This document shows positions 8,605 through 18,306 of a stretch of DNA of 64,000 nt, piece after piece. Position numbers and translations under genes: made by a program. Position 1 is the stretch's first letter. Each line of letters opens with the position of its first letter. Source of the DNA: Flavobacteriaceae bacterium MAR_2009_75. GTDB lineage: Bacteria; Bacteroidota; Bacteroidia; Flavobacteriales; Flavobacteriaceae. The notes beneath the pieces were generated by a model. The model made no database searches, was not told where the DNA came from, and saw nothing but the letters and a program-made list of their open reading frames with translations. The stretch is from positions 1,239,501 to 1,303,500 of the forward strand of contig PHTZ01000001.1 in assembly GCA_002813285.1 (NCBI GenBank), given 5' to 3'.

Positions 8605-11364
8605 TTAACGCCTTCTAAACCTACCTCCGCCTTGGGATTTAGCACCCCCGAACTGGTCGAACTTATAAGTGAAACTTCCCATGAAATAACGTTTCAACAC
8701 CGTACCTTGAAAGTCTTGTATAAAGTCTTCACCCGTTGTTCTTCTTGTATTGATGTTCTGGTCCAGTAAATCATAGGCCAACACCTTGACCGTAGCTTTT
8801 TTGTTCAAAATTTCCAAGCCCAGGCTCATATTCCAAAACACGGCATCTTTTCGAAAGCCTTGGCCGACATTCCCGTTATAGGTATAACGGATGTCATTGC
8901 CCCAAATCACATTTTTTGGCCAATAGGTAGTAGTTCGCAGGCTAGCGTTTTGAGCCGTGAACTTTACATCTTCAAAATTATCAAGGTTGTATTGGGTGTT
9001 GTTAAAAGTGATGCCATAACCAGGTTCGAACTCTACCAATTCGCGGTAGTTTATCGTAGTCGAGAGGTATGGCGAAATGTCAAAGCTTTCCGCTTCAAGA
9101 CGCACTCCATTACTAAAACTCACTTGTCGACCAAAACTAACACCGGGTCGCAGGTTAAACTTTGCCGTGATGGTGCTGTCTTTCTTTACTTCCTTTGAAT
9201 AGCCAAAACCGGCCCAACCATTATAATTACCATCAATATTGGTAAAACGGGTGGTACGCAAGAAATTTTCATCAGTGGTTGAAATTCCAGATACCTTATT
9301 CTCTTGAAAATCTACATTTAAATAAGCATAAAGACCGGTGCGATCCTTCCAATTAAAATCATTGTAATGAAAATTAATGTTGTGGCTGACCGCAGGGGAA
9401 AGTTCAGGGTTACCAATAACGATGTTCAACGGATTACTGACATTGGGTACCGGCTGTAACTGATTTACCGATGGAAAATTCAAATTACTACGATAACGGG
9501 CATTAAAACGTTTATTCTTACCGAACGAATAGCGCATTCTGGCATTGAACAACAGGTTTTCATATGATTTGGAGAAGCTTGTATTTTGCAAAAAATCTTG
9601 GTTACTCAACTCGGTAAACTTGTATTCTGCTACAATTCTAAAGTTCAACTTTTCCCCATTTCTACGAATACCAAAGGATGGGGTCTGCTGAATATTCTTA
9701 AAATTAAAGTTCGAACTCAATTCTTCATTAAAGAGGTTATACGACCCCTCTTCTTCATTAAAATCAAAAACTTCTTTTTGGTTGTCTCTATCATCATAAC
9801 TGTATTCGTATTCTAAATCTAAAAAGATTTTTTCAGTGATGGGATGCCGGTATTCCCCTTGAATCTCATAATTATTTCTTTTGTTATCGACTTCTGAAAA
9901 CTGATCAAGTGTCTGCTCCTCGCTTTCATCACCAAACACTTCGCGCAACGAACTCAGGTTAGATGCGTTTCGGTTTTCATTGTTATTGTTGGAAAATCTT
10001 AGACTTACAAATCTACCTAGGGTGTCCAATTTTTTAATGATACTGAACCGATTCGAAAAGTTTCTTTGAAAGCCATCATCCCTTGTCGTTCTATTATTCC
10101 TGTTAATAAGATTGCCATCTTCGTCATACGACACCGAGGTGTTTTGGTTGTAAGAATCGGTACGGCTAACGCTCATCGAAGGCTCTAAAGTCACCCGTAA
10201 CGTTTTATCGATATCGAACTCTAAACTGGCCGAGCCCCTATTGGAATTTGAAGACCCCCTAAATTTGCTATCACTATCGGTAAAAAACCTACCATCGGGC
10301 AGAATATTCTCTCGATTGGTTTTTTGATCATTAAACGAATCGCTATAGCCGAAAAAATAATTGCCATCGACCTCGTATTTGCCCTTTTCGGCATTCGCAT
10401 AACTTCCTCCCAAATTGGAAGAGGTGGTTATACCATTTCCGAAATTATTTAAAAGTCCAGATTCTCGTGCCCCATCATACCCACCTCGAGTTCTACCGAC
10501 CATATCATATATTTCATCAAATGAAAAGCCTGAATTGTTGATGTTGTTCGAACTGGCGATAAAACTGACTCTTTCGGTGTCATTAAAATGATTGAGTAGT
10601 CCGTTTAGTTGATAGCGTTCATCGGTACCATACCCGGCTGAAATTCTACCCAAAACACCTTTGTTCTTATCTTTTTTGATGGTCAAATTGATGGTCTTGT
10701 TTTCTCCATCACCTTCCTCTCCGGTAAACTCTTGCGTTTTAGTTTTTGTATCGGTAATCTGTATTTTATCGATTACTTCTTTAGGAAGGCTTTTTGTGGC
10801 TACCTTCGGGTCGTTGCTAAAAAATACTTGCCCATTGACCAACACTTGGTTGACCTCCTTTCCGTTCACGGTAATTTTACCATCGCTATCGACATCAACT
10901 CCGGGAAGCCTTTTGAGCACATCTTCAACATTGGCATCGGGCCGGGTCTTAAATGAATCTGCATTAAACTCCAAAGTGTCTTTCTTCACTGTAATTGGCA
11001 CTCTATCACCAACCACATCGACCCCTAGAAGTTCTTGGGTCTGGGGTTCCATTTGCACTGTTCCGAGTTTAATTTCCGGTTTCACCTCCACCTTCATGGT
11101 CAAGGTCTTGTAACCGTTAAATGAAAAATAAAGATTAAACTCTTTTAACGAAGAACGGTCTTCCAGTTCAAAATAACCTTTTTCATCTGAGATGGTATAG
11201 GCCACCAAAGAGCTATCTTTTGGTGATTCTGCGTAAACGGTCGTGGCTTCAAGGGGCTGCGCTGATGTAGCATCAACTACGGAGCCCGTAATTTTGAATT
11301 CTTGTCCGCAAACGTTATAGTGAAAGAAAATGCACAGAACTAAAGCTGGTAAAACTTTGTGCAT
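8605..11364 (-). CDS. TonB-receptor-like outer membrane beta-barrel protein
   Basis: This 919-residue protein starts with a signal peptide (LPALVLCIFFHYNVCGQ). A CarboxypepD_reg-like domain follows at about 25-105 (FKITGSVVDATSAQPLEATT). A plug-like region is at about 120-210 (DANVEDVLKRLPGVDVDSDG, then VLVNGQVFFSNDP). The rest is a barrel of the outer membrane beta-barrel family (PF14905 type) with a Gly/Arg-rich end. Proteins of this class differ from SusC, have no SusD partner, and their cargo is mostly unknown. It is a single-gene unit. A perfect 11-bp inverted repeat sits about 50 bases upstream and is a candidate operator. Confidence 0.85.
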   Translation of the reverse strand: MHKVLPALVLCIFFHYNVCGQEFKITGSVVDATSAQPLEATTVYAESPKDSSLVAYTISDEKGYFELEDRSSLKEFNLYFSFNGYKTLTMKVEVKPEIKLGTVQMEPQTQELLGVDVVGDRVPITVKKDTLEFNADSFKTRPDANVEDVLKRLPGVDVDSDGKITVNGKEVNQVLVNGQVFFSNDPKVATKSLPKEVIDKIQITDTKTKTQEFTGEEGDGENKTINLTIKKDKNKGVLGRISAGYGTDERYQLNGLLNHFNDTERVSFIASSNNINNSGFSFDEIYDMVGRTRGGYDGARESGLLNNFGNGITTSSNLGGSYANAEKGKYEVDGNYFFGYSDSFNDQKTNRENILPDGRFFTDSDSKFRGSSNSNRGSASLEFDIDKTLRVTLEPSMSVSRTDSYNQNTSVSYDEDGNLINRNNRTTRDDGFQRNFSNRFSIIKKLDTLGRFVSLRFSNNNNENRNASNLSSLREVFGDESEEQTLDQFSEVDNKRNNYEIQGEYRHPITEKIFLDLEYEYSYDDRDNQKEVFDFNEEEGSYNLFNEELSSNFNFKNIQQTPSFGIRRNGEKLNFRIVAEYKFTELSNQDFLQNTSFSKSYENLLFNARMRYSFGKNKRFNARYRSNLNFPSVNQLQPVPNVSNPLNIVIGNPELSPAVSHNINFHYNDFNWKDRTGLYAYLNVDFQENKVSGISTTDENFLRTTRFTNIDGNYNGWAGFGYSKEVKKDSTITAKFNLRPGVSFGRQVSFSNGVRLEAESFDISPYLSTTINYRELVEFEPGYGITFNNTQYNLDNFEDVKFTAQNASLRTTTYWPKNVIWGNDIRYTYNGNVGQGFRKDAVFWNMSLGLEILNKKATVKVLAYDLLDQNINTRRTTGEDFIQDFQGTVLKRYFMGSFTYKFDQFGGAKSQGGGRFRRR

Positions 11365-11414
11365 GAATTTTTTGGTTTTGGTGGATTGATGAATTAGATA
11401 CTGCCAAAAATACC

Positions 11415-11440
11415 ATTACAACTAAAAAATTAGTTGTAAT
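11415..11440. promoter_or_regulatory. Perfect inverted repeat upstream of the outer membrane barrel gene
   Basis: ATTACAACTAA at 11415-11425 is followed by AAAA and then its exact reverse complement at 11430-11440. It lies 51 bases upstream of the start codon of the minus-strand barrel gene. There is no following T run on the minus strand and no gene upstream that needs a terminator so close, so an operator for a dimeric repressor or activator is the best reading. Next to it, CAAAAATA at 11405-11412 reads TATTTTTG on the minus strand, which fits the Bacteroidota -7 box (TAnnTTTG). Confidence 0.5.
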
Positions 11441-11516
11441 TAACAAAAGTTTATGCTTCTATAAGTGTTAAAAGTCTACTTATTGATTAAAGCAAGTAGT
11501 TTTATCCCTTAGGGTC

Positions 11517-12821
11517 TTACTTCTTTCGCATAAAAATTGTTACCGGCACACCGGTAAAATCAAAATTCTCACGTAGTTTATTCTCTAGAAATCGTTTATA
11601 AGGGTCACGCACATACTGTGGCAAGTTGCAGAAGAAGGCAAATTGCGGATATGGGGTCGGCAATTGGGTGATAAACTTGATTTTTACATATTTATCTTTG
11701 TACGCCGGTGGCGGTGTACGCTCAATTATAGGAAGCAAAACATCGTTCAGCTTGCGTGTCTTGACCTTTTTAGACCTGTTCTCAAATACCTCAACAGCCG
11801 TTTCAATGGCCTTAAAAATCCGTTGCTTGGTAAGCGCGGAAATAAATATAATAGGTACATCTACAAAAGGTTCTATGGCCTTCTTGATGCGTTGGGTGTA
11901 CTGTTTCATAGTATTGGTTTCTTTGTCTTCGACCAGATCCCACTTGTTCACCAAAATCACAATTCCCTTATTGTTACGCTGCGCCAGCCAAAAAATATTC
12001 TCTACTTGACCATCAAAACCACGAGTGGCATCGAACAATAACAAACATACATCACTATGTTCGATCGCCCGAACCGATCGCATTACCGAATAAAACTCCA
12101 AATCTTCTTTGACCTTGGCCTTTCTTCGAATACCTGCGGTGTCGACCAAGTTGAATTCAAAACCGAAACGATTGTATTTGGTATCGATACTGTCACGGGT
12201 AGTACCTGCAATATCGGTCACTATATAACGGTCTTCCCCAATTAGGGCATTGATAAACGAAGACTTACCGGCATTGGGTCTACCTACCACCGCAAAACGG
12301 GGCAATTCACTTTCTTCCTTATCATTTTCGGGGAGCACTTGTACCAAGGCATCCAATAAATCTCCTGTACCACTACCATTTATACTCGAAAGGGTAAAAT
12401 ATTCTCCTAATCCGAGGGCATAGAATTCTACAGCGTCTTCCGCTCTTTTGGCGTTATCTACTTTATTAATAGCCAAAAAAACAGGTTTATCTACCCTACG
12501 GAGCAAATTCGCGACATCTTCATCCATTCCGGTAATACCCGCCTCCACATCTACCATAAAAATAATGGCATCGGCTTCGTCGATGGCCAGCTCTACCTGC
12601 TTATCGATTTCTTGCTCAAAAATATCATCGCTACCCACTACGTAACCACCCGTATCTATCAACGAGAACTCCTTACCGTTCCAATCGCTCTTACCGTAAT
12701 GACGGTCACGGGTTACCCCACTCACGGCATCAACGATGGCTTCCCTACGTTGGATCAAACGGTTAAAAAAAGTGGACTTACCCACATTTGGTCTTCCCAC
12801 AATGGCTACAATAGCACTCAT
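11517..12821 (-). CDS. der: Ribosome biogenesis GTPase Der (EngA)
   Basis: This 434-residue protein has two tandem GTPase domains and a C-terminal KH-like domain, the unique layout of Der. The first domain has [14 protein letters not shown] and NKVD; the second has [14 protein letters not shown] and NKWD. The KH-like end includes [17 protein letters not shown] and the final residues [10 protein letters not shown]. Der acts in 50S ribosomal subunit maturation. Start at 12821 gives [16 protein letters not shown] with no extension, as in the family. Nearby genes on the same strand include era, so two ribosome-assembly GTPases lie within 4 kb. Confidence 0.98.
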   Translation of the reverse strand: MSAIVAIVGRPNVGKSTFFNRLIQRREAIVDAVSGVTRDRHYGKSDWNGKEFSLIDTGGYVVGSDDIFEQEIDKQVELAIDEADAIIFMVDVEAGITGMDEDVANLLRRVDKPVFLAINKVDNAKRAEDAVEFYALGLGEYFTLSSINGSGTGDLLDALVQVLPENDKEESELPRFAVVGRPNAGKSSFINALIGEDRYIVTDIAGTTRDSIDTKYNRFGFEFNLVDTAGIRRKAKVKEDLEFYSVMRSVRAIEHSDVCLLLFDATRGFDGQVENIFWLAQRNNKGIVILVNKWDLVEDKETNTMKQYTQRIKKAIEPFVDVPIIFISALTKQRIFKAIETAVEVFENRSKKVKTRKLNDVLLPIIERTPPPAYKDKYVKIKFITQLPTPYPQFAFFCNLPQYVRDPYKRFLENKLRENFDFTGVPVTIFMRKK

Positions 12822-12918
12822 ACCTCATTTAATTTGGCGCAAAAATACTACATATCAAGTATTTGCCGGTTCATTTAGCACATTTTCTTTTACCCCCTGC
12901 CCTACTGTTGTATTCAAA

Positions 12919-12961
12919 TAAAAAAACCCTTGAAAGCCATTGACTCTCAAGGGTTTTTTAA
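12919..12961 (-). terminator. Rho-independent terminator after the choice-of-anchor-I gene
   Basis: AAAAAACCCTTGA (12921-12933) pairs with TCAAGGGTTTTTT (12947-12959), giving a 13-bp stem with A/T runs on both sides. It lies 16 bases past the stop of the minus-strand lipoprotein gene and about 100 bases before der. Confidence 0.85.
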
Positions 12962-12976
12962 ACAATAATCTAAAAT

Positions 12977-14503
12977 CTAAGATTTGATTTCGTAAATTGA
13001 TATAGTATTCGAAACTTCGTTGGTCACAATCAGCAAGTTTTCTTTGGTCGGACTATCTTTTGCGGGCACTACCAATAAACCTTCCGGTGCCATGTCTTGT
13101 ACATCAAAAATCCAGTTTAAGAATTCTGGAGCCGTAGGGTTTGTAATATCATAAACCAACACCCCTCCGGTACGTTCCAAACCTACGAACAATAAGGTTG
13201 ATTTACCGACTTTAAGCGTTGTCACCGCCTCTGGTTCGGCACCCTTATCATCACTTCTGCCATCGGCTTCGCCCTCATCCGCATTAAAATAATCAGGAGC
13301 CATTTCGAAAGTCTTTCTGCCAATTTCATCACCACTATCATAAACTAAAGAGCCGTAAGTATCCCAGATGGAAAATGACCTGGCACCGTAGGAATAAATT
13401 TTATCATAATCTCCATCCCCATCAATATCACCATTGGCCAAAGTAGTTTTCAATCGCCCCAAGTTTTCTTCTTTCTGTAATTCTTCCGCATTTGGGAAAG
13501 CCGTAGCATCCAACTCAAGGTCTTCGACCCGGGCTTCCTCTGAATACCCGTCATAATCTCTAGAATCGCCTTCGTTGGCCGTAATCAAATAATTCGAACC
13601 CTTCACTTCAGCAAAAGCAATGGCATCTGGCATATACAAACCATGTACAGGCCAATTTTGAAAATTCCCGATACTATCATCTCTATTACTGGCATCCATA
13701 GTATTGTTTGGCATCATGTGGTCTTTTGCCCCAAGACCATAAACAGCACGAATGGTCATACCTTGTAAATCAACTACGGCGATACCATTATTTTCTTGTA
13801 AGGTGACATAGGCGTACTTACTGTCAGTGGAAACCGCGACATACTCAGGTTCTATATCTTGGGTCAGACTAGCACCCGGACCAAAAACCCTAAACTCATT
13901 ACCAATCGTCTGCGCATCAAAATTGGCAAAGTAAAGAGTGCCTATTTTGTTTTTCTTTAAATCGATTACAGTGATAGAGCCCTCAGGATCTACTGAATAA
14001 TCATCATTTGGCTCCCCTTCATTTGCCGCGATAATATATTTACCGTCAGGAGAAAAAGTGACCATATCGGGCAAAGCCCCTGCGGTATAGCTATCAACAA
14101 GTTGTAGCGTTTTTGTATCGTAGGTTTCGATTGTACCGTTCTCTTGCTTATTCGCGTTCTCAACGGCAACTGCTAAAATTCCGTCATGTACGGCAACACT
14201 ATTCGGCGTTCCGTTCAGGGAAATACCTGAAAGTTTTACCGGCGTCGATGGGTTTGAAATATCCCAGACCGATATTTCGTTTTCATTTGGGTTAACTATG
14301 AATAATTTATTGGTCTTGGCATCGAAAGCGCTGATTTCTGCAAAACCTTCGTCACCGGAACCATTGGCAAAAGTACCTATCTGATTGAAAGTAAGGTTTG
14401 AAACATCGGTATCATGCCCGTGACCTGGCAAGCCAATATAATCTTTAATACATGAGGAAAGTGTAACACCCAGAACGAGTGCTATCAGTAATGGTTTTTT
14501 CAT
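12977..14503 (-). CDS. Choice-of-anchor I family beta-propeller lipoprotein
   Basis: This 508-residue lipoprotein has signal LLIALVLGVTLSSCIKD. The rest is a seven-blade type propeller with repeated 'xxVWDISNPSTPVKL' and 'VYDITNPTAPEFL' blades. It also has the family's hallmark strings EGEPNDDYSVDPEGSITVID and ITANEGDSRDYDGYSEE. Choice-of-anchor I proteins are secreted by many bacteria with varied anchors; here the anchor is a lipid. They resemble esterase-like or alkaline-phosphatase-associated propellers but have no proven activity. The Asp-rich sites (DGDIDGDGDYDKI, residues about 353-365) look like a calcium-binding loop. It follows era on the same strand and ends at a clear terminator. 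Confidence 0.85.
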   Translation of the reverse strand: MKKPLLIALVLGVTLSSCIKDYIGLPGHGHDTDVSNLTFNQIGTFANGSGDEGFAEISAFDAKTNKLFIVNPNENEISVWDISNPSTPVKLSGISLNGTPNSVAVHDGILAVAVENANKQENGTIETYDTKTLQLVDSYTAGALPDMVTFSPDGKYIIAANEGEPNDDYSVDPEGSITVIDLKKNKIGTLYFANFDAQTIGNEFRVFGPGASLTQDIEPEYVAVSTDSKYAYVTLQENNGIAVVDLQGMTIRAVYGLGAKDHMMPNNTMDASNRDDSIGNFQNWPVHGLYMPDAIAFAEVKGSNYLITANEGDSRDYDGYSEEARVEDLELDATAFPNAEELQKEENLGRLKTTLANGDIDGDGDYDKIYSYGARSFSIWDTYGSLVYDSGDEIGRKTFEMAPDYFNADEGEADGRSDDKGAEPEAVTTLKVGKSTLLFVGLERTGGVLVYDITNPTAPEFLNWIFDVQDMAPEGLLVVPAKDSPTKENLLIVTNEVSNTISIYEIKS

Positions 14504-14589
14504 TTTTCGGTATAGTTATTTATCTCTATACGAAAATGACAAAACACCTTAATCAAAACGTAACCTAATCAATAAGCTAAGGTTATCAA

Positions 14590-15477
14590 TCAGTTTTGAT
14601 TGTACCCGAAACGTCTAAGTTGTCGCGCATCGCTACGCCAATTCTTATTCACTTTTACATATAATTCGATATGTACCTGCTTACCAAAAAATTGCTCTAA
14701 ATCTTTACGGGCCTCTACACCTACCCTCTTTAATGCACTCCCTTTATGGCCTATTATAATCCCCTTCTGAGAATCTCGTTCGACCATAATTACCGCCCGC
14801 ATACGAATGATTTCTTCGTCTTCGTGAAATTCTTCAGTTTCAATTTCTACGGAATAGGGAATCTCTTTTTTATAGTGGATGAGGATTTTCTCGCGAATGG
14901 TCTCATTCACAAAAAACCGCTCCGGTTTATCGGTCAATTGGTCTTTCGGATAATATGGAGGTGCCTCAGGAAGCAATTCTATAATGCGTTCAAATACATT
15001 TTTAATATTGAAGTTCGATAAAGCCGAAATAGGATGAAGCTCAACCGTAGGAAGCATTTCTTGCCAATATTGAACCTGTTCTTCCAATAATTCTTGCGTT
15101 GCCGTATCCACTTTGTTCAACAGCAATAACACAGGTATTTTGCTATTTTTTATTTTCTCGAAAAAGGCTTCATCTTTTAAGGCTTTCTCACCGATTTCCA
15201 CCATGTAGATAAGTACATCGGCATCTTCAAAAGCAGATTTCACAAAATTCATCATCGAAGATTGCAGTTCATAGGCCGGTTTGATGATACCTGGGGTATC
15301 GGAAAGAATCACCTGAAAATCATCCCCATTAACAATTCCTAAGATACGGTGCCTTGTGGTCTGTGCCTTTGAAGTAATAATAGATAACTTCTCGCCGACG
15401 AAAGCGTTCATCAATGTCGATTTGCCTACATTGGGGTTGCCGATAATATTAACGAAACCCGACTTATGCTTTTGCAT
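14590..15477 (-). CDS. era: GTPase Era
   Basis: This 295-residue protein has an N-terminal GTPase domain with GNPNVGKST (G1), SDTPGI (G3) and NKVD (G4). A C-terminal KH RNA-binding domain is marked by GIIIGHKGSALKRVG. Era binds 16S rRNA near its 3' end and helps small-subunit maturation. The gene start overlaps the end of the symporter gene by 14 bases, so the two are probably co-transcribed and translationally coupled. Nothing unusual in length or motifs. Confidence 0.98.
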   Translation of the reverse strand: MQKHKSGFVNIIGNPNVGKSTLMNAFVGEKLSIITSKAQTTRHRILGIVNGDDFQVILSDTPGIIKPAYELQSSMMNFVKSAFEDADVLIYMVEIGEKALKDEAFFEKIKNSKIPVLLLLNKVDTATQELLEEQVQYWQEMLPTVELHPISALSNFNIKNVFERIIELLPEAPPYYPKDQLTDKPERFFVNETIREKILIHYKKEIPYSVEIETEEFHEDEEIIRMRAVIMVERDSQKGIIIGHKGSALKRVGVEARKDLEQFFGKQVHIELYVKVNKNWRSDARQLRRFGYNQN

Positions 15478-16828
15478 CCCTTAATTTTTTAAAATATTCA
15501 GTTGCCGCCTTGTTTACCTTAGGCGCCAACAAAAGTACCGCAATCATGTTAGGTATTACCATTAATGCGTAAGAAAGGTCAATTAAGTTCTTCACCAGTT
15601 CTAAGGATGCCACTGCCGCAAACACGATCATAATGACGAAATACCAATTATAATACTTACCAATCTTGGCATTCGTTAAAAAAGATAAGCATTTTACTCC
15701 GTAATATGAATAAGTAAACAGCGTGGAGAGAGCAAATGCCGAAACGATTAACATGAGTAGGTCATCACCGTACCCGAACAAGGTGGTTTCAAATGCGGAT
15801 AAAGTCATTACAATTCCACTTGAATCTTCTAAATAAGCACCGCTGAGAATAATTACAATTGCCGTAAAAGTACAGACAAGAATAGTATCAATAAACGGAC
15901 CCAACATGGCCACCAATCCCTCTTTTATCGGACTGTCGGTCTTTGACTGCCCATGGTACATCGGTGCACTACCAAGACCGGCCTCATTTGAAAACATGGC
16001 CCTTCGTATACCAATGATCACCAAGCCCCAAAAACCGCCGGTAACTACAGTCTTAAAATTCCAGGCTTCGGTAATTATCATCTTTAAAGCAGGGAAAATC
16101 TGTGATGAATTCAGCGCCATGACCACCACTACTGCAATCAGATAAATCAACACCATAAAGGGCACTATGGCCGACGCTACTTTAGCAATTTTGGTCAGTC
16201 CGCCAAATATTACGAACGAGGTAATTATCGCCAAAGCAAAGCCAATGCTTAGTTTCCAGTTTTGGTCACTCATAGCGAACAAGGTATCTGACGGCTCAAC
16301 CACACTCATAAACGTTTCGGTAAACTGGTTGGCCGTAAAAACTCCTAAAAAGCCGAAGAGTCCGCAAACAGCAAAAAATATCGCCAGAGGTCTGGCCTTT
16401 TGCCCTAAACCTTGAGTGATATAGTACATGGGGCCACCTTGTAATTTTCCATCAGAGTCGGTCGTACGGAACATCACCGCGAGACTACAGGAATAAAATT
16501 TAATACACATACCGATGAGAGCGGTTACCCAAATCCAAAAAACAACTCCAGGCCCCCCATCATGAATGGCAATAGCTACCCCAGAAATATTACCTAGCCC
16601 CACCGTTGCGGCAACTGCCGCCGACAAAGCCTGAAAGGAACTTACATCGCCCTGGGCCGATTTATCGTCATATTTGCCAGCTGTTATGGCAATGGCATGA
16701 CCGAAATAACGATAGGGTAAAAATTTGGAATAGACTACTAGAAAAAGCCCCCCACCTATAAGCAAAAGGAACATCGGCCACTCGGTGAACGGTAATGCAC
16801 CGGAAATATAATCATTAATTAACTCCAT
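15464..16828 (-). CDS. Alanine or glycine:cation symporter (AGCS family)
   Basis: This 454-residue membrane protein has about ten hydrophobic segments. It has the AGCS signatures GLGNISGVAIAIHDGGPGVVFW and RRAMFSNEAGLGSAPMYHGQ, the latter being the family's longest conserved block. Proteins of this family import alanine or glycine with sodium; the ion cannot be read here but sodium is usual in marine bacteria. It lies upstream of era in the same transcription unit, a common accident of flavobacterial gene order. Usual length for the family. Confidence 0.93.
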   Translation of the reverse strand: MELINDYISGALPFTEWPMFLLLIGGGLFLVVYSKFLPYRYFGHAIAITAGKYDDKSAQGDVSSFQALSAAVAATVGLGNISGVAIAIHDGGPGVVFWIWVTALIGMCIKFYSCSLAVMFRTTDSDGKLQGGPMYYITQGLGQKARPLAIFFAVCGLFGFLGVFTANQFTETFMSVVEPSDTLFAMSDQNWKLSIGFALAIITSFVIFGGLTKIAKVASAIVPFMVLIYLIAVVVVMALNSSQIFPALKMIITEAWNFKTVVTGGFWGLVIIGIRRAMFSNEAGLGSAPMYHGQSKTDSPIKEGLVAMLGPFIDTILVCTFTAIVIILSGAYLEDSSGIVMTLSAFETTLFGYGDDLLMLIVSAFALSTLFTYSYYGVKCLSFLTNAKIGKYYNWYFVIMIVFAAVASLELVKNLIDLSYALMVIPNMIAVLLLAPKVNKAATEYFKKLRDAKA

Positions 16829-16906
16829 AAACGTTTAGCAAGTCTCGAAGGTATGCATTTTACAGATTTTAATTTAGTGAGGCTGCAAAAAGATTCTTCA
16901 ACAAGT

Positions 16907-16938
16907 TTGGATAATACCATAAAACCGTCGTATATTTG
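16907..16938 (+). promoter_or_regulatory. Bacteroidota-type promoter of the tRNA-fMet gene
   Basis: TTG at 16907-16909 and TATATTTG at 16931-16938 are separated by 21 bases. This fits the Bacteroidota consensus TTG-N19-23-TAnnTTTG recognised by the primary sigma factor. Transcription would begin near 16945, about 73 bases before the mature tRNA. Confidence 0.65.
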
Positions 16939-17017
16939 TCGCCCGCTACGAATAGTAGCGCTCTTCTTGACAGCGTCATGAGTTGTAGTCGAAAGACAAG
17001 TAAGAAGAAACCCATAT

Positions 17018-17090
<73 letters not shown>

Positions 17091-17095
17091 CAAAG

Positions 17096-17125
17096 AAAAC
17101 CAGCTAGAAGTAGCTGGTTTTTTTG
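17096..17125 (+). terminator. Terminator after tRNA-fMet
   Basis: AAACCAGCTA (17097-17106) and TAGCTGGTTT (17111-17120) form a perfect ten-pair stem with loop GAAG, followed by T residues. It starts a few bases after the tRNA. Confidence 0.9.
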
Positions 17126-17250
17126 TTTACGAAAGAGCCAAACTTGTTTGAGTTCTGGAGGAAACAAAAAAGGCTGGATGCAAGGCATCAGTAAGATTTC
17201 TTTGTAAAGCCATCCATTTGGCCCTTTCCGAAACGGCGTGAAGGAAAGAA

Positions 17251-17265
17251 TCCAGTCCCCGCTAC
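17251..17265 (+). repeat. Duplicate of the tRNA-fMet 3' end (att-like)
   Basis: TCCAGTCCCCGCTAC is identical to the last bases of the tRNA gene plus one base (17077-17091). A 15-base copy of a tRNA 3' end, 174 bp downstream in the same orientation, is what tRNA-directed integration or excision leaves behind. No integrase gene lies between the copies, so if it is an attachment site the element is gone or the pair is a scar. Chance similarity is unlikely at this length but not excluded. Confidence 0.45.
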
Positions 17266-17509
17266 TATCTGTCACATACATTATAAACAAATATCGGGTA
17301 TCGTAGCTCAGACCGCTAGGGAATATGGGATGCCGTATAATACAAAACGGACATTCGCGGCCGCTATAAGAGATCACTTTGGCACTTTACGTAGGTTGGG
17401 AATACACACCCTTCCAATACGGTAGTGGTACAATACAAATAATAAAAGATACATAATGACCATAATAAAACAAATATTGAATAAAATAGTAAACAATATA
17501 GATAAAGTA

Positions 17510-17701
17510 ATGAAAGAAGGAACAGTTAAATTTTTCAACAGTGCCAAAGGTTTTGGTTTTATCAAACCTACAGATTCCGATGAGGATGTCTTTGTTCACC
17601 AAAGCGGCCTTATTGATGAAATTCATGAAAATGACAACGTTAAATTCACTGTGGAAAAAGGGCAAAAGGGAATGAGCGCGGTAAATGTAGAATTGGCCTA
17701 A
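17510..17701 (+). CDS. Cold shock domain protein (CspA type)
   Basis: This 63-residue single cold-shock-domain protein starts MKEGTVKFFNSAKGFGFI. It has RNP1 (KGFGFI) and RNP2 (VFVHQS), and the usual end SAVNVELA. It binds single-stranded RNA and DNA and melts secondary structure. I use the ATG at 17510. An in-frame ATG at 17456 would add 18 residues that match nothing in the family; that stretch is better read as part of a 5' leader. A strong terminator follows at 17726, so this is a single-gene unit. Confidence 0.93.
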   Translation: MKEGTVKFFNSAKGFGFIKPTDSDEDVFVHQSGLIDEIHENDNVKFTVEKGQKGMSAVNVELA

Positions 17702-17725
17702 AAAACGTCTTAGTTTCGTACCATT

Positions 17726-17756
17726 AAAAATGCCATCTTTTAAAGATGGCATTTTA
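17726..17756 (+). terminator. Terminator after the cold shock gene
   Basis: AAAATGCCATCTT and AAGATGGCATTTT form a 13-pair stem with a short TTA loop and a T-rich right arm, 25 bases after the stop codon. Confidence 0.9.
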
Positions 17757-18169
17757 TGTTATGCTTGTTGTTGTTTTTGTCAGTACCAAAATTAAGTCTT
17801 GATTATTGCCAACTAGTAGTTGAATATAAACTGTAAAATGTAATGGCAAAAGGGCAATTGAACCTGAATATCAATAGTTGACCCATAGATTGGTATGCAA
17901 CAATGTAATAGTCTATAATGACCTTATTAGCCATCTCACCGCATCAAGGAATGGACCTTATAAAAAAGAAAAAAGTCTTTCTTGAGCAAGCAAACCGATT
18001 TTAAACCTACGGGCATTTAAAGAGTTGATAATCAAACCATTTAATTGTCTTAGTATCGTGTTAAACCTTACCCTATAGTGCAATGTTTCAACTATCTTTG
18101 CACCTTGTAAAATGTGTAGATAAGGGAGCGTATCGCACCCATCACAAATAATTAAATTGAAAAGGATTA
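17757..18169. other. Gene-poor spacer between cold shock gene and small ORF
   Basis: I find no credible coding sequence on either strand in these 413 bases. The only structured item is the promoter-like box at 18093-18100, which probably belongs to the small gene that follows. Confidence 0.5.
18093..18100 (+). promoter_or_regulatory. Possible -7 box (TATCTTTG) of the 40-residue ORF
   Basis: TATCTTTG matches the TAnnTTTG box exactly. The upstream element is weak: TTA at 18068-18070 with a 22-base gap instead of TTG. The predicted start would give a leader of about 60 bases before the ATG at 18170. Confidence 0.4.
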
Positions 18170-18292
18170 ATGAAGCAGATAAAGAAAGGAATACAAGAAA
18201 AAAGCATCAGTATTGAAAGACTATTAACACGTCACGAAAGTTGGAAAAATCATCGGAGACATATAGGCTTAAAACTGATACGGTTTTCTTAG
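18170..18292 (+). CDS. Small basic protein, 40 residues, unknown
   Basis: The frame runs from ATG 18170 to TAG 18290-18292. It starts MKQIKKGIQEKSISIERLLT and contains RHESWKNHRRHIG. AAAGGA, six bases before the ATG, is a plausible ribosome site. A TATCTTTG box lies about 70 bases upstream and a strong terminator starts 15 bases downstream, so the unit has every part of a small gene. It is very basic (Lys, Arg and His about one third) with no membrane segment; a nucleic-acid or ribosome-associated role is conceivable. No family is recognised. The unit might instead be a small RNA that happens to carry an open frame. Confidence 0.45.
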   Translation: MKQIKKGIQEKSISIERLLTRHESWKNHRRHIGLKLIRFS

Positions 18293-18306
18293 AGACTAGT
18301 AGTGTT

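Noticed and set aside
17290-17370. tRNA-like text (GTAGCTCAG ... ATTCGCGGCCGC) after the att-like repeat
   Set aside because: I could not fold an acceptor, anticodon or T stem from it; only short motifs agree.
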